This document shows, in pieces, positions 46,160 through 54,987 of a DNA stretch of 64,000 nucleotides; the stretch's first letter is position 1, and the number at the start of each line of letters is the position of its first letter. This DNA comes from Hyalangium ruber (GTDB lineage: Bacteria > Myxococcota > Myxococcia > Myxococcales > Myxococcaceae), in the NCBI RefSeq assembly GCF_034259325.1, contig NZ_JAXIVS010000002.1, positions 124,001 through 188,000 on the forward strand, written 5' to 3'. The position numbers and the translations under genes are program-made. The notes under the pieces were generated by a model. The model made no database searches. It saw only the letters and a list, made by a program, of their open reading frames with translations, and was not told where the DNA came from.

Positions 46160-46933
46160 ATGTTTCCCATCAGCGACGACAACCCCACGCTGCGCACGCC
46201 GGTGATGACGTACCTGACGTTGGGAGCCATTGCCCTCGTCTGGATCTTCTTCCAGGGCGCGGGACTGAACGCGGTGGCCATGGCCGCGAGCGTGTGCAAC
46301 TGGGGCATGGTGCCGGGCGAGCTGACGGGCCTGGCGCGGTTGGGACTGCCGGTGCCCATCGGCGAGGGGTTGGCGTGCGTGGTGGACCGGGAGGCCATCA
46401 ACGTGCTCACCCCGGTCACCTCCATGTTCCTGCACGGCGGCTGGGGTCACATCCTCGGCAACTGCCTGTTCCTCTGGGTGTTCGGCAACAACGTGGAGGA
46501 CAGCATGGGGCGGAGGCGCTTCGTCGTCTTCTACCTGCTGTGCGGGCTGGTGGCGGCGGGAGCGCACGTGCTGGTGGGCCCGAGCTCTCCGGTGCCCACG
46601 GTGGGTGCCTCGGGGGCCATCTCGGGGGTGCTAGGGGCGTACCTGGTGCTCTACCCGCGCGTGCGAGTGAACCTGCTCATTCCGATCTTCTTCTTCCTGC
46701 ACATCATCTCGGTGCCGGCCTGGGTGGTGCTCATCTACTGGTTCGTGCTCCAGGTCATCACCGGACTGCCACAGCTGAACCAGCTCAACCCCGAGGTCTC
46801 CGGAGGCGTGGCGGTGTGGGCGCACATCGGCGGCTTCGTGGCGGGCGCGGTGCTCATCAAGCTGTTCGAGAACCGCCGCTTCACCCAGCAGCGCACCACA
46901 TGGCGGCACCGGCTCCATCCAGACCACCCGTAA
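46160..46933 (+). CDS. Rhomboid family intramembrane serine protease
   Basis: A 257-residue six- or seven-helix membrane protein of the rhomboid family. The catalytic Ser is in VGASGAISGVLGAYL (GxSG) and the catalytic His in WAHIGGFVAGAVLI; the helix-2 block TSMFLHGGWGHILGNCLFLWVFG has the conserved HxxxxHxxxN (H..GWGH.LGN). Rhomboids cut single-pass membrane proteins within the membrane. ATG 46160 (MFPISDDNPTLRTP) is favoured because the upstream frame has no hydrophobic content. Substrate unknown. It stands next to the lipoprotein-toxin locus but on the opposite strand. Confidence 0.92.
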   Translation: MFPISDDNPTLRTPVMTYLTLGAIALVWIFFQGAGLNAVAMAASVCNWGMVPGELTGLARLGLPVPIGEGLACVVDREAINVLTPVTSMFLHGGWGHILGNCLFLWVFGNNVEDSMGRRRFVVFYLLCGLVAAGAHVLVGPSSPVPTVGASGAISGVLGAYLVLYPRVRVNLLIPIFFFLHIISVPAWVVLIYWFVLQVITGLPQLNQLNPEVSGGVAVWAHIGGFVAGAVLIKLFENRRFTQQRTTWRHRLHPDHP

Positions 46934-46972
46934 GAGCCCCTTTCGGGTGGGTCCATTCCGGGCAGTTGCCTG

Positions 46973-47443
46973 TCAGGCGTGCTCATCTGGAAAGAGCGTG
47001 CGAAGCAGTTCGTCGTCGGGCCCAAGCGGGCGCCAGCCAGTCGGCGGCGGTGTCCTGAGGAGGGCAGCCATGACCTGTCTGGCGCTCTCCTTGTGCGTTT
47101 CTGGGGTGAAGCCAATCCATGAGGCGAGTGTCTCAGCGACGGCGAAACGGGCTTCGTCGTCCAGCACGGCTGGCCACCCCCCTGGGAGACTCTCAGCAAA
47201 CTCGCGAGCGAGTTGGCCGCGCACCAGACGTGTCACCTGCTGGCGCTGCTCAGCCTCCTCAACCAACCCGCTGAACAGTTGCACCGCGTTGAGGTCCGCT
47301 CCACCAAGTTCCTTGGCAAGCTCATGCAGCGGGACCGAAGGGCGCTCCTCGGCAAAAGCCGTAAGCGAAGTGTAGCCGCGCTCGCGGACCCGCTCATGGA
47401 GACGGATCCTCCAGTTGCCTCGCCAGGAGCGGCCCTCGCTCAT
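46973..47443 (-). CDS. Putative immunity protein for the adjacent lipoprotein toxin
   Basis: 156 residues from ATG 47443 (GGAGAGG upstream; TTG 47455 is the other option). The ATG overlaps the toxin stop (ATGA), the usual arrangement of a toxin-immunity pair. The protein is soluble, mostly helical and acidic at the end (LGPDDELLRTLFPDEHA). I do not recognise a family; the immunity role rests on position, size and the nature of the neighbour. Confidence 0.55.
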   Translation of the reverse strand: MSEGRSWRGNWRIRLHERVRERGYTSLTAFAEERPSVPLHELAKELGGADLNAVQLFSGLVEEAEQRQQVTRLVRGQLAREFAESLPGGWPAVLDDEARFAVAETLASWIGFTPETHKESARQVMAALLRTPPPTGWRPLGPDDELLRTLFPDEHA

Positions 47444-48873
47444 CGGCCTCTCCAAGGCGTGAAGCTCATCGGGATGTCATAGTTCCTCATATATCGAGCG
47501 ACGATCTTCAGGGTCTGGTTCCGCGTCAATATCCGGCCTGCTGCCGTCTCGGCGTCGCGCAGGACGCTCATGATCATCTGGTTCCATTCTCTGGGCCATG
47601 TACGCCCCAGGCGCCAATTACCACCGCCATGGATCGCCTGGTGGTGCGCCAGCTCCAACTCGACGCAGAACTGGTCGATGCTCATCTCACCCACGAAGCC
47701 GCGCTTCTCGAACCACTCGCGGTGCTCTTTGGGGAGGACATGGTGCTGCGGCGGCTCGGCCATGCCGGCTCCCGCTTTGCCGGTCTCGTGCATGGCGCGA
47801 ACCTCGGGCCCATCTCCCAGCGCCTCACGTACGCCCTGCGGGAGTTCCTGGTGTGCCTGCGACATCAGCGCCTGACCGGCTTGAATGCGGACCGCGGCAC
47901 TGACAGCGGGAACGGAGAGGACGCCCGCCTGCACCAGCCGGCGCATCTGTTCCACCCACTCGGCGGAGACGACCAGGCGGGAGCCCATCATCACACCGTG
48001 GGAGCCCATCAGGAGGTCCCCGCCCAGCGTGGCGGGAGCGGTCGGCGAGAGCCGTGGCAACGACAGCTTCATGGCCGAAACCAGGGTGAGCGTCTCGATG
48101 AGCTGTGCCGCCATCATGACCTGACCGCCGCGTTGGGCCGCCAATCGCACAGCCTCACGGAGGGAGTTGAACTCGCGGGTAAGCTTCCCCATCAGCGCGG
48201 GCATCGAGGCCACTGCTGTCTCGATTTGTCCTGGCTCCAGAGAGCCAAGAGCCTGCATGGAAGGTTCGATCAACTGCTGAACGCGGTGCATGTCGACCAC
48301 GAGTCTCTCGGCGCTGTAGTAGCGGGACTGTCGGAGCACGAGATCGGCGAGGTTCAGGAAGTCGACCCATATGGCGAGCAAGGTCGAGCCGAACATGGCG
48401 GCTTGGAGCCGAGGGCCTGTCATCCGGAGCATGCTCCGCTCCATGTCCAGATCGTCAACTTCCGAGGAAGCTTGAGCCAGTCTGGTGGCACCACTCAGCG
48501 CGCCATTGAGCCATGGCAGTTGCCCTGCACCATAGGCAACGTGGTGGGTAAAGGCGTTGGTGACCCGACCCTCAAGGTTGTGCTCGCTGGGCTTGAGGAG
48601 GTGAAGCGAGCGGGTGAGGCTCGTCGTGGAGCGCGTTACTTCGTGGAGGGCACCGAGGACAGCCTGACGCGTCTGGGTGACACCTTGGCGCTCGTGCTTT
48701 GAAGAAGAGGAGGGCTCAACCCTCTGCGCGGAGAACTCGCGAGTCGAGGCACCGTTTTCCTGCAGGTAGTAGGCGGTCGCCCCTTCGCGAGCCCCAGAGG
48801 AACCAACTCCAGGAGTGGCACAGCTAATGAACGAGACCGCGATGCTCCCCAGTGCAAGAACGGTCAGTCGCAT
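47440..48873 (-). CDS. Lipoprotein polymorphic toxin, DUF2380/SitA6-like (candidate)
   Basis: 477 residues from ATG 48873. Signal: RLTVLALGSIAVSFISC, with Cys18 in FISC as the lipidation site. Residues about 20-360 are helical and poorly characterised (HERQGVTQTRQAVLGALHEV ... MMAAQLIETLTLVSAMKLSL), typical of SitA-like delivery regions. The C-terminal domain has HHVLPKEHREWFEKRGF, ELELAHHQAIHGGGNW and RTWPREWNQMIM: His pairs spaced like those of HNH/His-Me-type nucleases and of the myxobacterial DUF2380 (TIGR02269) toxins. Delivery by outer-membrane exchange is an inference from those relatives. Codon use looks less GC-biased than that of neighbouring genes (not calculated). A T-arm-like hairpin lies 80 bp before the start. 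Confidence 0.7.
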   Translation of the reverse strand: MRLTVLALGSIAVSFISCATPGVGSSGAREGATAYYLQENGASTREFSAQRVEPSSSSKHERQGVTQTRQAVLGALHEVTRSTTSLTRSLHLLKPSEHNLEGRVTNAFTHHVAYGAGQLPWLNGALSGATRLAQASSEVDDLDMERSMLRMTGPRLQAAMFGSTLLAIWVDFLNLADLVLRQSRYYSAERLVVDMHRVQQLIEPSMQALGSLEPGQIETAVASMPALMGKLTREFNSLREAVRLAAQRGGQVMMAAQLIETLTLVSAMKLSLPRLSPTAPATLGGDLLMGSHGVMMGSRLVVSAEWVEQMRRLVQAGVLSVPAVSAAVRIQAGQALMSQAHQELPQGVREALGDGPEVRAMHETGKAGAGMAEPPQHHVLPKEHREWFEKRGFVGEMSIDQFCVELELAHHQAIHGGGNWRLGRTWPREWNQMIMSVLRDAETAAGRILTRNQTLKIVARYMRNYDIPMSFTPWRGR

Positions 48874-48953
48874 GCTCGTGCCTATTCCCCCAAGGACCTG
48901 CCACCGTTCTATCAGGCAGCCCGGTTCGTAACTCCAAGCAGCATGAAGAGTGG

Positions 48954-48980
48954 AAGCGGCGGGAATCGAACCCGCCGCTT
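48954..48980 (-). other. tRNA/tmRNA T-arm-like hairpin (possible attachment-site remnant)
   Basis: On the minus strand the sequence forms a 10-bp stem (AAGCGGCGGG/CCCGCCGCTT) around the loop TTCGATT, the canonical T-loop, followed by CCACT. This resembles the 3' end of a tmRNA or tRNA gene (GGTTCGATTCC...CCACCA), the common target of integrases. I could not find a partnering acceptor strand or a full cloverleaf, and no CCA end is present. It lies between the lipoprotein-toxin gene and the TonB receptor gene, so it may mark one edge of an inserted segment. Confidence 0.4.
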
Positions 48981-49059
48981 GAAATTTCTGGCGAGAGCGC
49001 TCCGACTCGGTCGAGCGCAGGCCCCACACGTAACTCTCATCCAGGAGGGGCGCCCCCGT

Positions 49060-52000
49060 CTAGAAGGTGTACCGGACGCCCAGGCGGAACTGCCGCGGTG
49101 CCTGGTACTGCGTCGGCTGTCGGAAGTTCGGGTTGACCTGCTCCGCCGACAGATAGGTGGGCGACGCCTCGTCCGCGGCGGGAGAGCCGGTGTTGATCCG
49201 CACCTGCCCAGGCAGGTCCGCCGGCGTGCCCCCCGCCAGCGGGTAGACGGACTCGAAGGTGTACGACTCATCCACCCGCGTGGCCGTCTGGAAGTTGAAG
49301 AGGTTGAACACGTCCAGGGTGACGGACACGACGCTGTCGCGCGAGAGCCGGTAGTTCAACCCCAGGTTGGAGTCCACGGTGTTCACCCAGGGGGTGCGCC
49401 CCCCCGCGCCGCGCGGGAGAACGAATGACTCGTTCTGCAGATAGAACGGGTGGGCGCCCAGGTAGTTGATCGGCATGCCCGAGTTGCCTCGGTAGGACAG
49501 GCCGATGCTAGTGGAGAGGGCGCCGGTAAGGACGAACTCCTTGGCGCCAAACACCTTGATGGCGTGCGTGCGGTCGAAGGGCAGCAGGCCAGTGCGGTTA
49601 TCCAAGAGCTCGATCAGATCGAAGTCCGAGAGCGTGTTCGGGTCGAGCTGCTGCGTCTCCGGGCGGAACAGACCCGGATAGTTCCCGTACAGCCGGGACC
49701 AGGTGTAGCTGGCCTGGGCCAGCCAGCCCTCGGCGAACGTGCGGCTCAGATACAAGGTGACCGCGTCGTAGTTGCGCACCGCCTGGGGGAAGTCCTGCGC
49801 GAAGCCCTTGTTCGGGTTGCCCAGGAAGTAGGTGTAGCCCCCATCGCGGCTCATGTCCTCGATGACCGAGCTCATGGTCCGACGGGTGTAACTGGCCCCG
49901 AGGCGGGTACGCGCGAACAGCTCCGTCTCGCCACCCAGCACGTACTCGTCCGACGCCTGCGGCCGGATGTCCGGATCCACCGGCTCGTTCTCCACCTTGC
50001 CGCCGCTGTAGAGCCGGCTGGGGTTGAGATCCTCCTCGCCCCGCCCCGCGATGAACGAGTTGCCCGAGCAGGTGTTCCGCTGGCCCTCGCGGGTGGACGG
50101 ATCACACCCCTCCTGCCCCTGCCCCGAGGCGACGCGAGACACCGAGTACATGCGCTCGGGCGGGAAGTAGCGGGCCATCACATTGAGCGGCACCTGCTCG
50201 TAGTAGCGGGCGAAGTGGGCGAAGAGCTTCATCCGGCCGTTGGCCCAGGGGTCCAGCACGGCGCCCAGGCGAGGCGAGAGCTGGTTGCCGAGGACGAGCG
50301 CGAGCTGCCCCTCCCCGCCATACAAGGCCTGGACGTCGTAGCGCACCCCAAGGTTCAACGTCAGCCGGTCGTTCGGGGACCAGCTGTCCTGCACGAACCC
50401 GCCCACGGTGGCGCTCCGGGTCCGAGCCTGCTGAAACGCCAGCGGAACGGCGGTGTCCGGCGCGGTCTGGTACCCGAAGCGGCGCACCTCCGACCAGCCA
50501 TACACGTCGCCGGAGTAGCCCTCCGAGCCGATGACCTCCCCAGTGCGCGGGTCGATGGAGCCGGTGAGGTTCATCGTCTGGAAGCGGACGCCGCCGCCGT
50601 ACCCCTTGGTCTGCTCGAAGGTGAGGAACTCGGAGTCGAGGCCCGCCTTGAGGATGTGCGTACCCCCGGCCTTGAGCAGGTAGGTGGCCTGGGCGTTGAT
50701 CTGGTAGCGCTCCAGCGTGGCGTCCTGGAGCAGGTCCGGCCCGCCCACGTCATAGTTGCTCACGGCGCAGGGGTCGGCTGGGTTCGTGGCTGTTCCCGTC
50801 CACTGACAGAAGGCGGCGGCCTCGCCCGGGCTCTCGAACAGGAGCAGGGAGCGCGGCTCGACATAGGTCGACCGGGAGAGGCTCGACAGCCCGGTCCCCT
50901 CCAGGTCTCCCAGCGCGCTGCCATCGGCCGGCAGCGTGGAGGCTCGCTGGTGGAAGTAGCCCGCGTTGACATCGAAGAGGAAGCTCTTGTCCAGGAACGC
51001 CCCCGCGTACTTCACCGCCACCTGAGTGGTGTCCGAGCGGCTCTCGGTGAGGCCGATGGCGCTCGGGTGCGCGTTGACGTCGCGGGAGGTCGGCAGGCCG
51101 CCGCTGCGCGGGTCGATGGACAGCTTGCCCAGCCCGCCCGTGCGGGAGGGAATCCCCAGCAGGGACACCGACACCTGGTGGTCCGGGTTGAGGACGTAGG
51201 TCAGCTTGCCCAGGTACTGGAGGCTGCGCGCGTCGGCGAAGTAGGAGCGCGAGGCCCCGGGGATGGGGGTGACCTGAGCGCGTCCCTGCTCGTCCCGGAT
51301 GATCTGCCCGGCCTCGTCCAGCGTGAAGGCGTTGACGCCTCGGAGAACATCGTACCGGGTGAGCGAGGGGGCGATGCCGGCGAAGAACCAGAGCCTGTCC
51401 TGGAGGATCGGGCCGCCCAAGGTGGCGCCGAAGTCGCCCAGGTGCTTCAGCTGCGGGGTGGCACTGATGACCGAGCCCTCGTTCAGCACGAGCCGGCCGC
51501 TGCCCTCCAGACTCCCCGGCGCCCAGTTGCCAAAGACCGAGCCGTGGAACTCATTGGAGCCCGAGCGGGTCACCGCACTGAGGATGCCGCCCGTGGACCG
51601 GCCGAACTCCGGCAGATAGCCGCCGGTGATGACGCTCACGTCCTGGACGAACTCCACGCTCAGCGGGGTGGCGTTGATGCCGACCGCCGGGTCATTGGTG
51701 GACAGGCCGTCGATGACATAGCCGTTCTCAGGCGAGGTGGCGCCATTGAGGGACACGCCGTATTGATCGATCTGGGCACCGGGGGCCAGCTCCGCGAGGC
51801 TCTCGAAGGAGCGGGCCGCGCCTCCCCTTCCGCCCGGGCGATTGAGCGCGATGCGGCGGGTGAACTCCAGGTCCACGTTCATGCCCGTGGTGGTGGAGCC
51901 CACATCAATCGTAGGCGGTGTGGCGGTGACTTCGATCACCTCCGTGAGAGTCCCCGGCAGCAACTCCACCTCCACGCGGAGGGTCTGATTCAGCCGCAGG

Positions 52001-52302
52001 GCGATGTCCGGGCGGACAAAGGGCTGAAAGCCGTCCGCGTCGAAGCGCAGGGTGTACACGCCGGGGGGAAGCTGGGGCAGCCGGTATTGCCCCTGATCAT
52101 CCGTGAGCACGGTCTGCTCGCCCTGCAATTGGGGCGAGGTCGCGGTGACCACCACGTCCCCCAGCGGCTGGTGCGTCTGCGCGCTGCTCACCCTTCCGGC
52201 GAGCACGCTGCTGGAGGACTGAGCCCAGGCAGCGGACCCGAACACCAGGCCCACCGCCAGCACCACCCCGATTTCTCGGAGCACACGCACCCCGTATTTC
52301 AT
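49060..52302 (-). CDS. TonB-dependent (Oar-like) outer-membrane receptor with carboxypeptidase-regulatory-like N-terminus
   Basis: 1080 residues from ATG 52302 (GAGG 10-13 nt upstream; the longer frame to 52365 is disfavoured). Signal peptide: VVLAVGLVFGSAAWAQ. A carboxypeptidase-regulatory-like domain follows (about 30-115; VLAGRVSSAQTHQPLGDVVV, LPPGVYTLRFDADGFQPF). A plug lies at about 120-260 (EVIEVTATPPTIDV, YVIDGLSTNDPAVG, GGYLPEFGRSTGGILSAVT). A large beta-barrel ends RQFRLGVRYTF, an outer-membrane assembly signal. This is the Oar/SusC-like receptor layout. Ligand unknown. The final strand lies beside the T-arm-like hairpin and the toxin locus. Confidence 0.9.
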   Translation of the reverse strand: MKYGVRVLREIGVVLAVGLVFGSAAWAQSSSSVLAGRVSSAQTHQPLGDVVVTATSPQLQGEQTVLTDDQGQYRLPQLPPGVYTLRFDADGFQPFVRPDIALRLNQTLRVEVELLPGTLTEVIEVTATPPTIDVGSTTTGMNVDLEFTRRIALNRPGGRGGAARSFESLAELAPGAQIDQYGVSLNGATSPENGYVIDGLSTNDPAVGINATPLSVEFVQDVSVITGGYLPEFGRSTGGILSAVTRSGSNEFHGSVFGNWAPGSLEGSGRLVLNEGSVISATPQLKHLGDFGATLGGPILQDRLWFFAGIAPSLTRYDVLRGVNAFTLDEAGQIIRDEQGRAQVTPIPGASRSYFADARSLQYLGKLTYVLNPDHQVSVSLLGIPSRTGGLGKLSIDPRSGGLPTSRDVNAHPSAIGLTESRSDTTQVAVKYAGAFLDKSFLFDVNAGYFHQRASTLPADGSALGDLEGTGLSSLSRSTYVEPRSLLLFESPGEAAAFCQWTGTATNPADPCAVSNYDVGGPDLLQDATLERYQINAQATYLLKAGGTHILKAGLDSEFLTFEQTKGYGGGVRFQTMNLTGSIDPRTGEVIGSEGYSGDVYGWSEVRRFGYQTAPDTAVPLAFQQARTRSATVGGFVQDSWSPNDRLTLNLGVRYDVQALYGGEGQLALVLGNQLSPRLGAVLDPWANGRMKLFAHFARYYEQVPLNVMARYFPPERMYSVSRVASGQGQEGCDPSTREGQRNTCSGNSFIAGRGEEDLNPSRLYSGGKVENEPVDPDIRPQASDEYVLGGETELFARTRLGASYTRRTMSSVIEDMSRDGGYTYFLGNPNKGFAQDFPQAVRNYDAVTLYLSRTFAEGWLAQASYTWSRLYGNYPGLFRPETQQLDPNTLSDFDLIELLDNRTGLLPFDRTHAIKVFGAKEFVLTGALSTSIGLSYRGNSGMPINYLGAHPFYLQNESFVLPRGAGGRTPWVNTVDSNLGLNYRLSRDSVVSVTLDVFNLFNFQTATRVDESYTFESVYPLAGGTPADLPGQVRINTGSPAADEASPTYLSAEQVNPNFRQPTQYQAPRQFRLGVRYTF

Positions 52303-52546
52303 TCTGCGACTTCCTCGGAATGAGACAAAGAAGCGCCGACTCACGCAGCGCCTGGATGCGTTCACGATACCGAGGCCCCGAACTCCTGTATCGCCGGAGC
52401 GAGCCGGCTCAGGGGCTCGCGATGTCTACTGTCAACAACTGAAGACGAGCGCACTGAACTTCAGGCTGTAGCCGGCACCACCGGGGTGCGCCAGAGTGGC
52501 GCGCCCTCGCCCCGACCTCCGGGGTGGGCTCATGGCAGGTGTTTCG

Positions 52547-54235
52547 ATGCAACGTGTCCGGTGTTCCCTCGCGGCGGTGCTCCTCCTGGCGTGCGTGGCC
52601 GGCTGTGCCCGGCGGACTCCCGACGCAACGCCCTCCTCTTCCTCCACCACGGTGTATGTCGCCCACCGCGTGCGGACGCTCGACCCGGCACGCCCGCTGG
52701 CCGAGGCGCTCGCGGTGCGCGGTGGCAAGGTGCTCGCCACGGGCTCCCGGGACGAGGTGCTCGCCGCCGCCGGCGCGGATGCGCGCGTGGTGGACCTCGG
52801 AGATGCCACGGTGGTGCCCGGCCTCAGCGACGCCCACGGTCACCTCGCGGGCTTGGGCCGCGCCTTGTCCGCGGTCATCCTCGTGGGCGCCGACTCCCGC
52901 GCGCAGGCCCTCGAGCGCGTGGGGGCCGCGCCGCGCTCCGCCTTCCAGGGGGACTGGCTCATCGGCCAGGGCTGGGACCAGAACGACTGGCCGGAGAAGG
53001 CCTTCCCCACCCGCGCCGAGCTGGACACGCGCTGGCCCTCCACGCCCGTGGCCCTGTCGCGCATCGACGGCCACGCGCTGTGGGTCAATGGCGAGGCCCT
53101 GCGTCGGGCCCGCATCACCCGCGACACGAAGGACCCAGAAGGAGGCCGCATCCTCCGCGGCCCCGACGGTGAGCCCACCGGCGTCCTCGTGGACAACGCG
53201 ATGGACCTCGTCTTCGCGGTGATGCCGCCGCCCACCGACGCGCAGTTCGAGGCGCAGCTCGCCGCCGCGCTCGCCCGCTGCGCCGAGGGCGGAATGACGG
53301 GCGTACACGACGCGGGCATGGACCTGCGCACCTTCCAGCTCCTCAAGCGCTGGGACGCCGAGGGCCGCCTGCCGCTGCGCGTCTACGTCATGGTGGACGG
53401 CATGGGCCCCGACCGCGAGGCGTTCCTCGCCATGGGCCCCTTCCAGGGCGACAAGCTGACGGCGCGGGCGGTGAAGCTCTCCGCGGACGGAGCGCTGGGG
53501 AGCCGGGGCGCGGCGCTGCACGCCTCCTACAGCGACGAGGCGGGCCACCAGGGCCTGCTGCTGCTCAGCCCCGAGGAGTACGAGGCCCGGGTGCGCGCCT
53601 TCGTCGGCAAGGGCTTCCAGGTGGCCACGCACGCCATCGGCGACCGGGCCAACACGCTGGTGCTCGACACACTGCTGCGCGTGGCAGGGCCCGAGGGCGT
53701 CCGCGCTGGCCGGCACCGCGTGGAGCACGCCCAGGTGATGCGCCTGGAGGACATCACCCGGCTGGGCCAGAGCGGCTTCATCGCCAGCGTGCAGCCCACC
53801 CACGCCACCAGCGACATGCCCTGGGCCCAGGCGCGCGTGGGCCCCGAGCGCCTGCGGGGCGCCTATGCGTGGCAGCGGCTCAAGGCGGCGGGGGCCACCC
53901 TGGCGCTGGGCAGCGACTTCCCGGTGGAGCGGCCCGACATGCTCGCAGGCCTCTACGCCGCGCGCACCCGGCAGGACGCCGCCGGCCAGCCTCCGGGCGG
54001 GTGGCTCCCCGACCAGCGCCTCAGCGGCCAGGAGGCGCTCGAGGGCTTCACCGTGGGCAACGCCTACGCCTCTTTCGCGGAAGGGACGCGGGGTCGGCTC
54101 CAGCCCGGCATGGACGCCGACTTCGTGGCTCTCTCCGTGGACCCGGTGGAAGCCCAACCCGCGGAGTTGCTACCGGGTCAAATTCGACTCACCGTTGTCG
54201 CAGGGGCCGAGGCGTACCGGGCTCCCCGGCCCTGA
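52547..54235 (+). CDS. YtcJ-like amidohydrolase lipoprotein
   Basis: About 562 residues from ATG 52547 (ATG 52532 is an alternative). Lipoprotein signal: CSLAAVLLLACVAGC, with Cys19 of VAGC lipidated. The remainder is an amidohydrolase-fold protein of the YtcJ/amidohydrolase-3 type: GLSDAHGHLAGLG (HxH metal site), LIGQGWDQNDWPEK, KLSADGALGSRGAAL, ATHAIGDRANTLVL, RHRVEHAQVM and ALGSDFPVERPD. It probably hydrolyses a cyclic amide or urea-like compound in the periplasm or at the outer membrane; the substrate is not evident. It is divergent from the TonB receptor (245 bp apart). Confidence 0.85.
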   Translation: MQRVRCSLAAVLLLACVAGCARRTPDATPSSSSTTVYVAHRVRTLDPARPLAEALAVRGGKVLATGSRDEVLAAAGADARVVDLGDATVVPGLSDAHGHLAGLGRALSAVILVGADSRAQALERVGAAPRSAFQGDWLIGQGWDQNDWPEKAFPTRAELDTRWPSTPVALSRIDGHALWVNGEALRRARITRDTKDPEGGRILRGPDGEPTGVLVDNAMDLVFAVMPPPTDAQFEAQLAAALARCAEGGMTGVHDAGMDLRTFQLLKRWDAEGRLPLRVYVMVDGMGPDREAFLAMGPFQGDKLTARAVKLSADGALGSRGAALHASYSDEAGHQGLLLLSPEEYEARVRAFVGKGFQVATHAIGDRANTLVLDTLLRVAGPEGVRAGRHRVEHAQVMRLEDITRLGQSGFIASVQPTHATSDMPWAQARVGPERLRGAYAWQRLKAAGATLALGSDFPVERPDMLAGLYAARTRQDAAGQPPGGWLPDQRLSGQEALEGFTVGNAYASFAEGTRGRLQPGMDADFVALSVDPVEAQPAELLPGQIRLTVVAGAEAYRAPRP

Positions 54236-54324
54236 CCTCAGGGAATGTCAGACCGATCCGTATTCTCCATACCCAGCACGCTCCTTCTGAGGAGGGGCGC
54301 ATACAAACGCTAGGAGTGGTGAAC

Positions 54325-54912
54325 ATGTTCCGGTCTTTCAAGATGTCCTGGGTTGTGGCGGTGGTGGCGGTCTCCTTCGGCGTCGGTTGCGGTGGGTTCT
54401 CGTCGGAGTCGGCTGAGGGGTTGGAGGGCTGCACCGGTACGCCCAACATGGTGTGCGCGGACTTCAACGCGGACGGTCAGACGGACCTGGCCGTGGTGGA
54501 CCCCACCCGCCAGACGGTGAGCGTGCTCCTGAACGAGGGCAACGGGATGCTCGCCTCGCACGTCACCTTCGACGCGGGCAACGGCAGCACCCTGCTCGCT
54601 GGGGACTTCAACAACGACGGTTGGGTGGACCTGGCGGTGATGAACGAGGCGAACGGCACGGGCACCGTCCTGCGGGGCCACGGTCCGGGCGGGTTCTCGC
54701 AGCCCGAGGCTTTCTTCAACTTCGGCGTCATCCAGTCGTCGGTGGAGCCCACCGAGCCGCCGGCTCCGTCCTTCAACTTCGGTGTCATTCAGTCGTCGGT
54801 GGAGCCCACCGAGCCGCCGGCTCCGTCCTTCAACTTCGGCGTCATCCAGTCGTCGGTGGAGCCCACGAAGCCGTTGGACCCCTCCTTCAACTTCGGCGTC
54901 ATCCAGTCGTAA
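54325..54912 (+). CDS. Lipoprotein with FG-GAP/VCBS-like repeats and a 19-residue tandem-repeat tail
   Basis: A 195-residue lipoprotein with AGGAG before ATG 54325. Signal: SWVVAVVAVSFGVGC, lipobox GVGC. Two FG-GAP/VCBS-like repeats follow (ADFNADGQTDLAVVDP, GDFNNDGWVDLAVMNE), whose D-x-N-x-D-G loops are Ca-binding in such beta-propellers; only two are present, where full propellers have about seven. The tail consists of three 19-residue repeats of FNFGVIQSSVEPTEPPAPS type plus a partial fourth, ending at the stop. The truncated propeller and tail look like a shortened or low-complexity surface protein. Confidence 0.75.
   Translation: MFRSFKMSWVVAVVAVSFGVGCGGFSSESAEGLEGCTGTPNMVCADFNADGQTDLAVVDPTRQTVSVLLNEGNGMLASHVTFDAGNGSTLLAGDFNNDGWVDLAVMNEANGTGTVLRGHGPGGFSQPEAFFNFGVIQSSVEPTEPPAPSFNFGVIQSSVEPTEPPAPSFNFGVIQSSVEPTKPLDPSFNFGVIQS
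54715..54909 (+). repeat. 57-bp tandem repeats in the lipoprotein tail
   Basis: Three 57-bp units (54715-54771, 54772-54828, 54829-54885) plus a 24-bp partial unit ending at 54909. Units 1 and 2 are almost identical in DNA; unit 3 differs in the Pro-rich part (TKPLD for TEPPA). Such repeats change copy number readily. Confidence 0.93.
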
Positions 54913-54953
54913 GGAGGGCCTTACCCGGTTGCAGTCACCCTGGGTGCCGTGAC

Positions 54954-54976
54954 GCGGGGGGCAGTCGTTCCCCCGC
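54954..54976. terminator. Hairpin between convergent lipoprotein and PEGA genes
   Basis: A 7-bp all-GC stem (GCGGGGG at 54954-54960, CCCCCGC at 54970-54976) with a 9-nt loop, located between the stop at 54912 and the PEGA stop at 54988. No T-tract; a probable 3'-end structure for one or both genes. Confidence 0.4.
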
Positions 54977-54987
54977 GCACCCCCGGG

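Noticed and set aside
48954-49030. A complete tRNA gene beside the toxin
   Set aside because: Only the T-arm and a CCACT end are recognisable; the acceptor 5' strand, D-arm and anticodon stem do not pair. Kept as a possible remnant instead.
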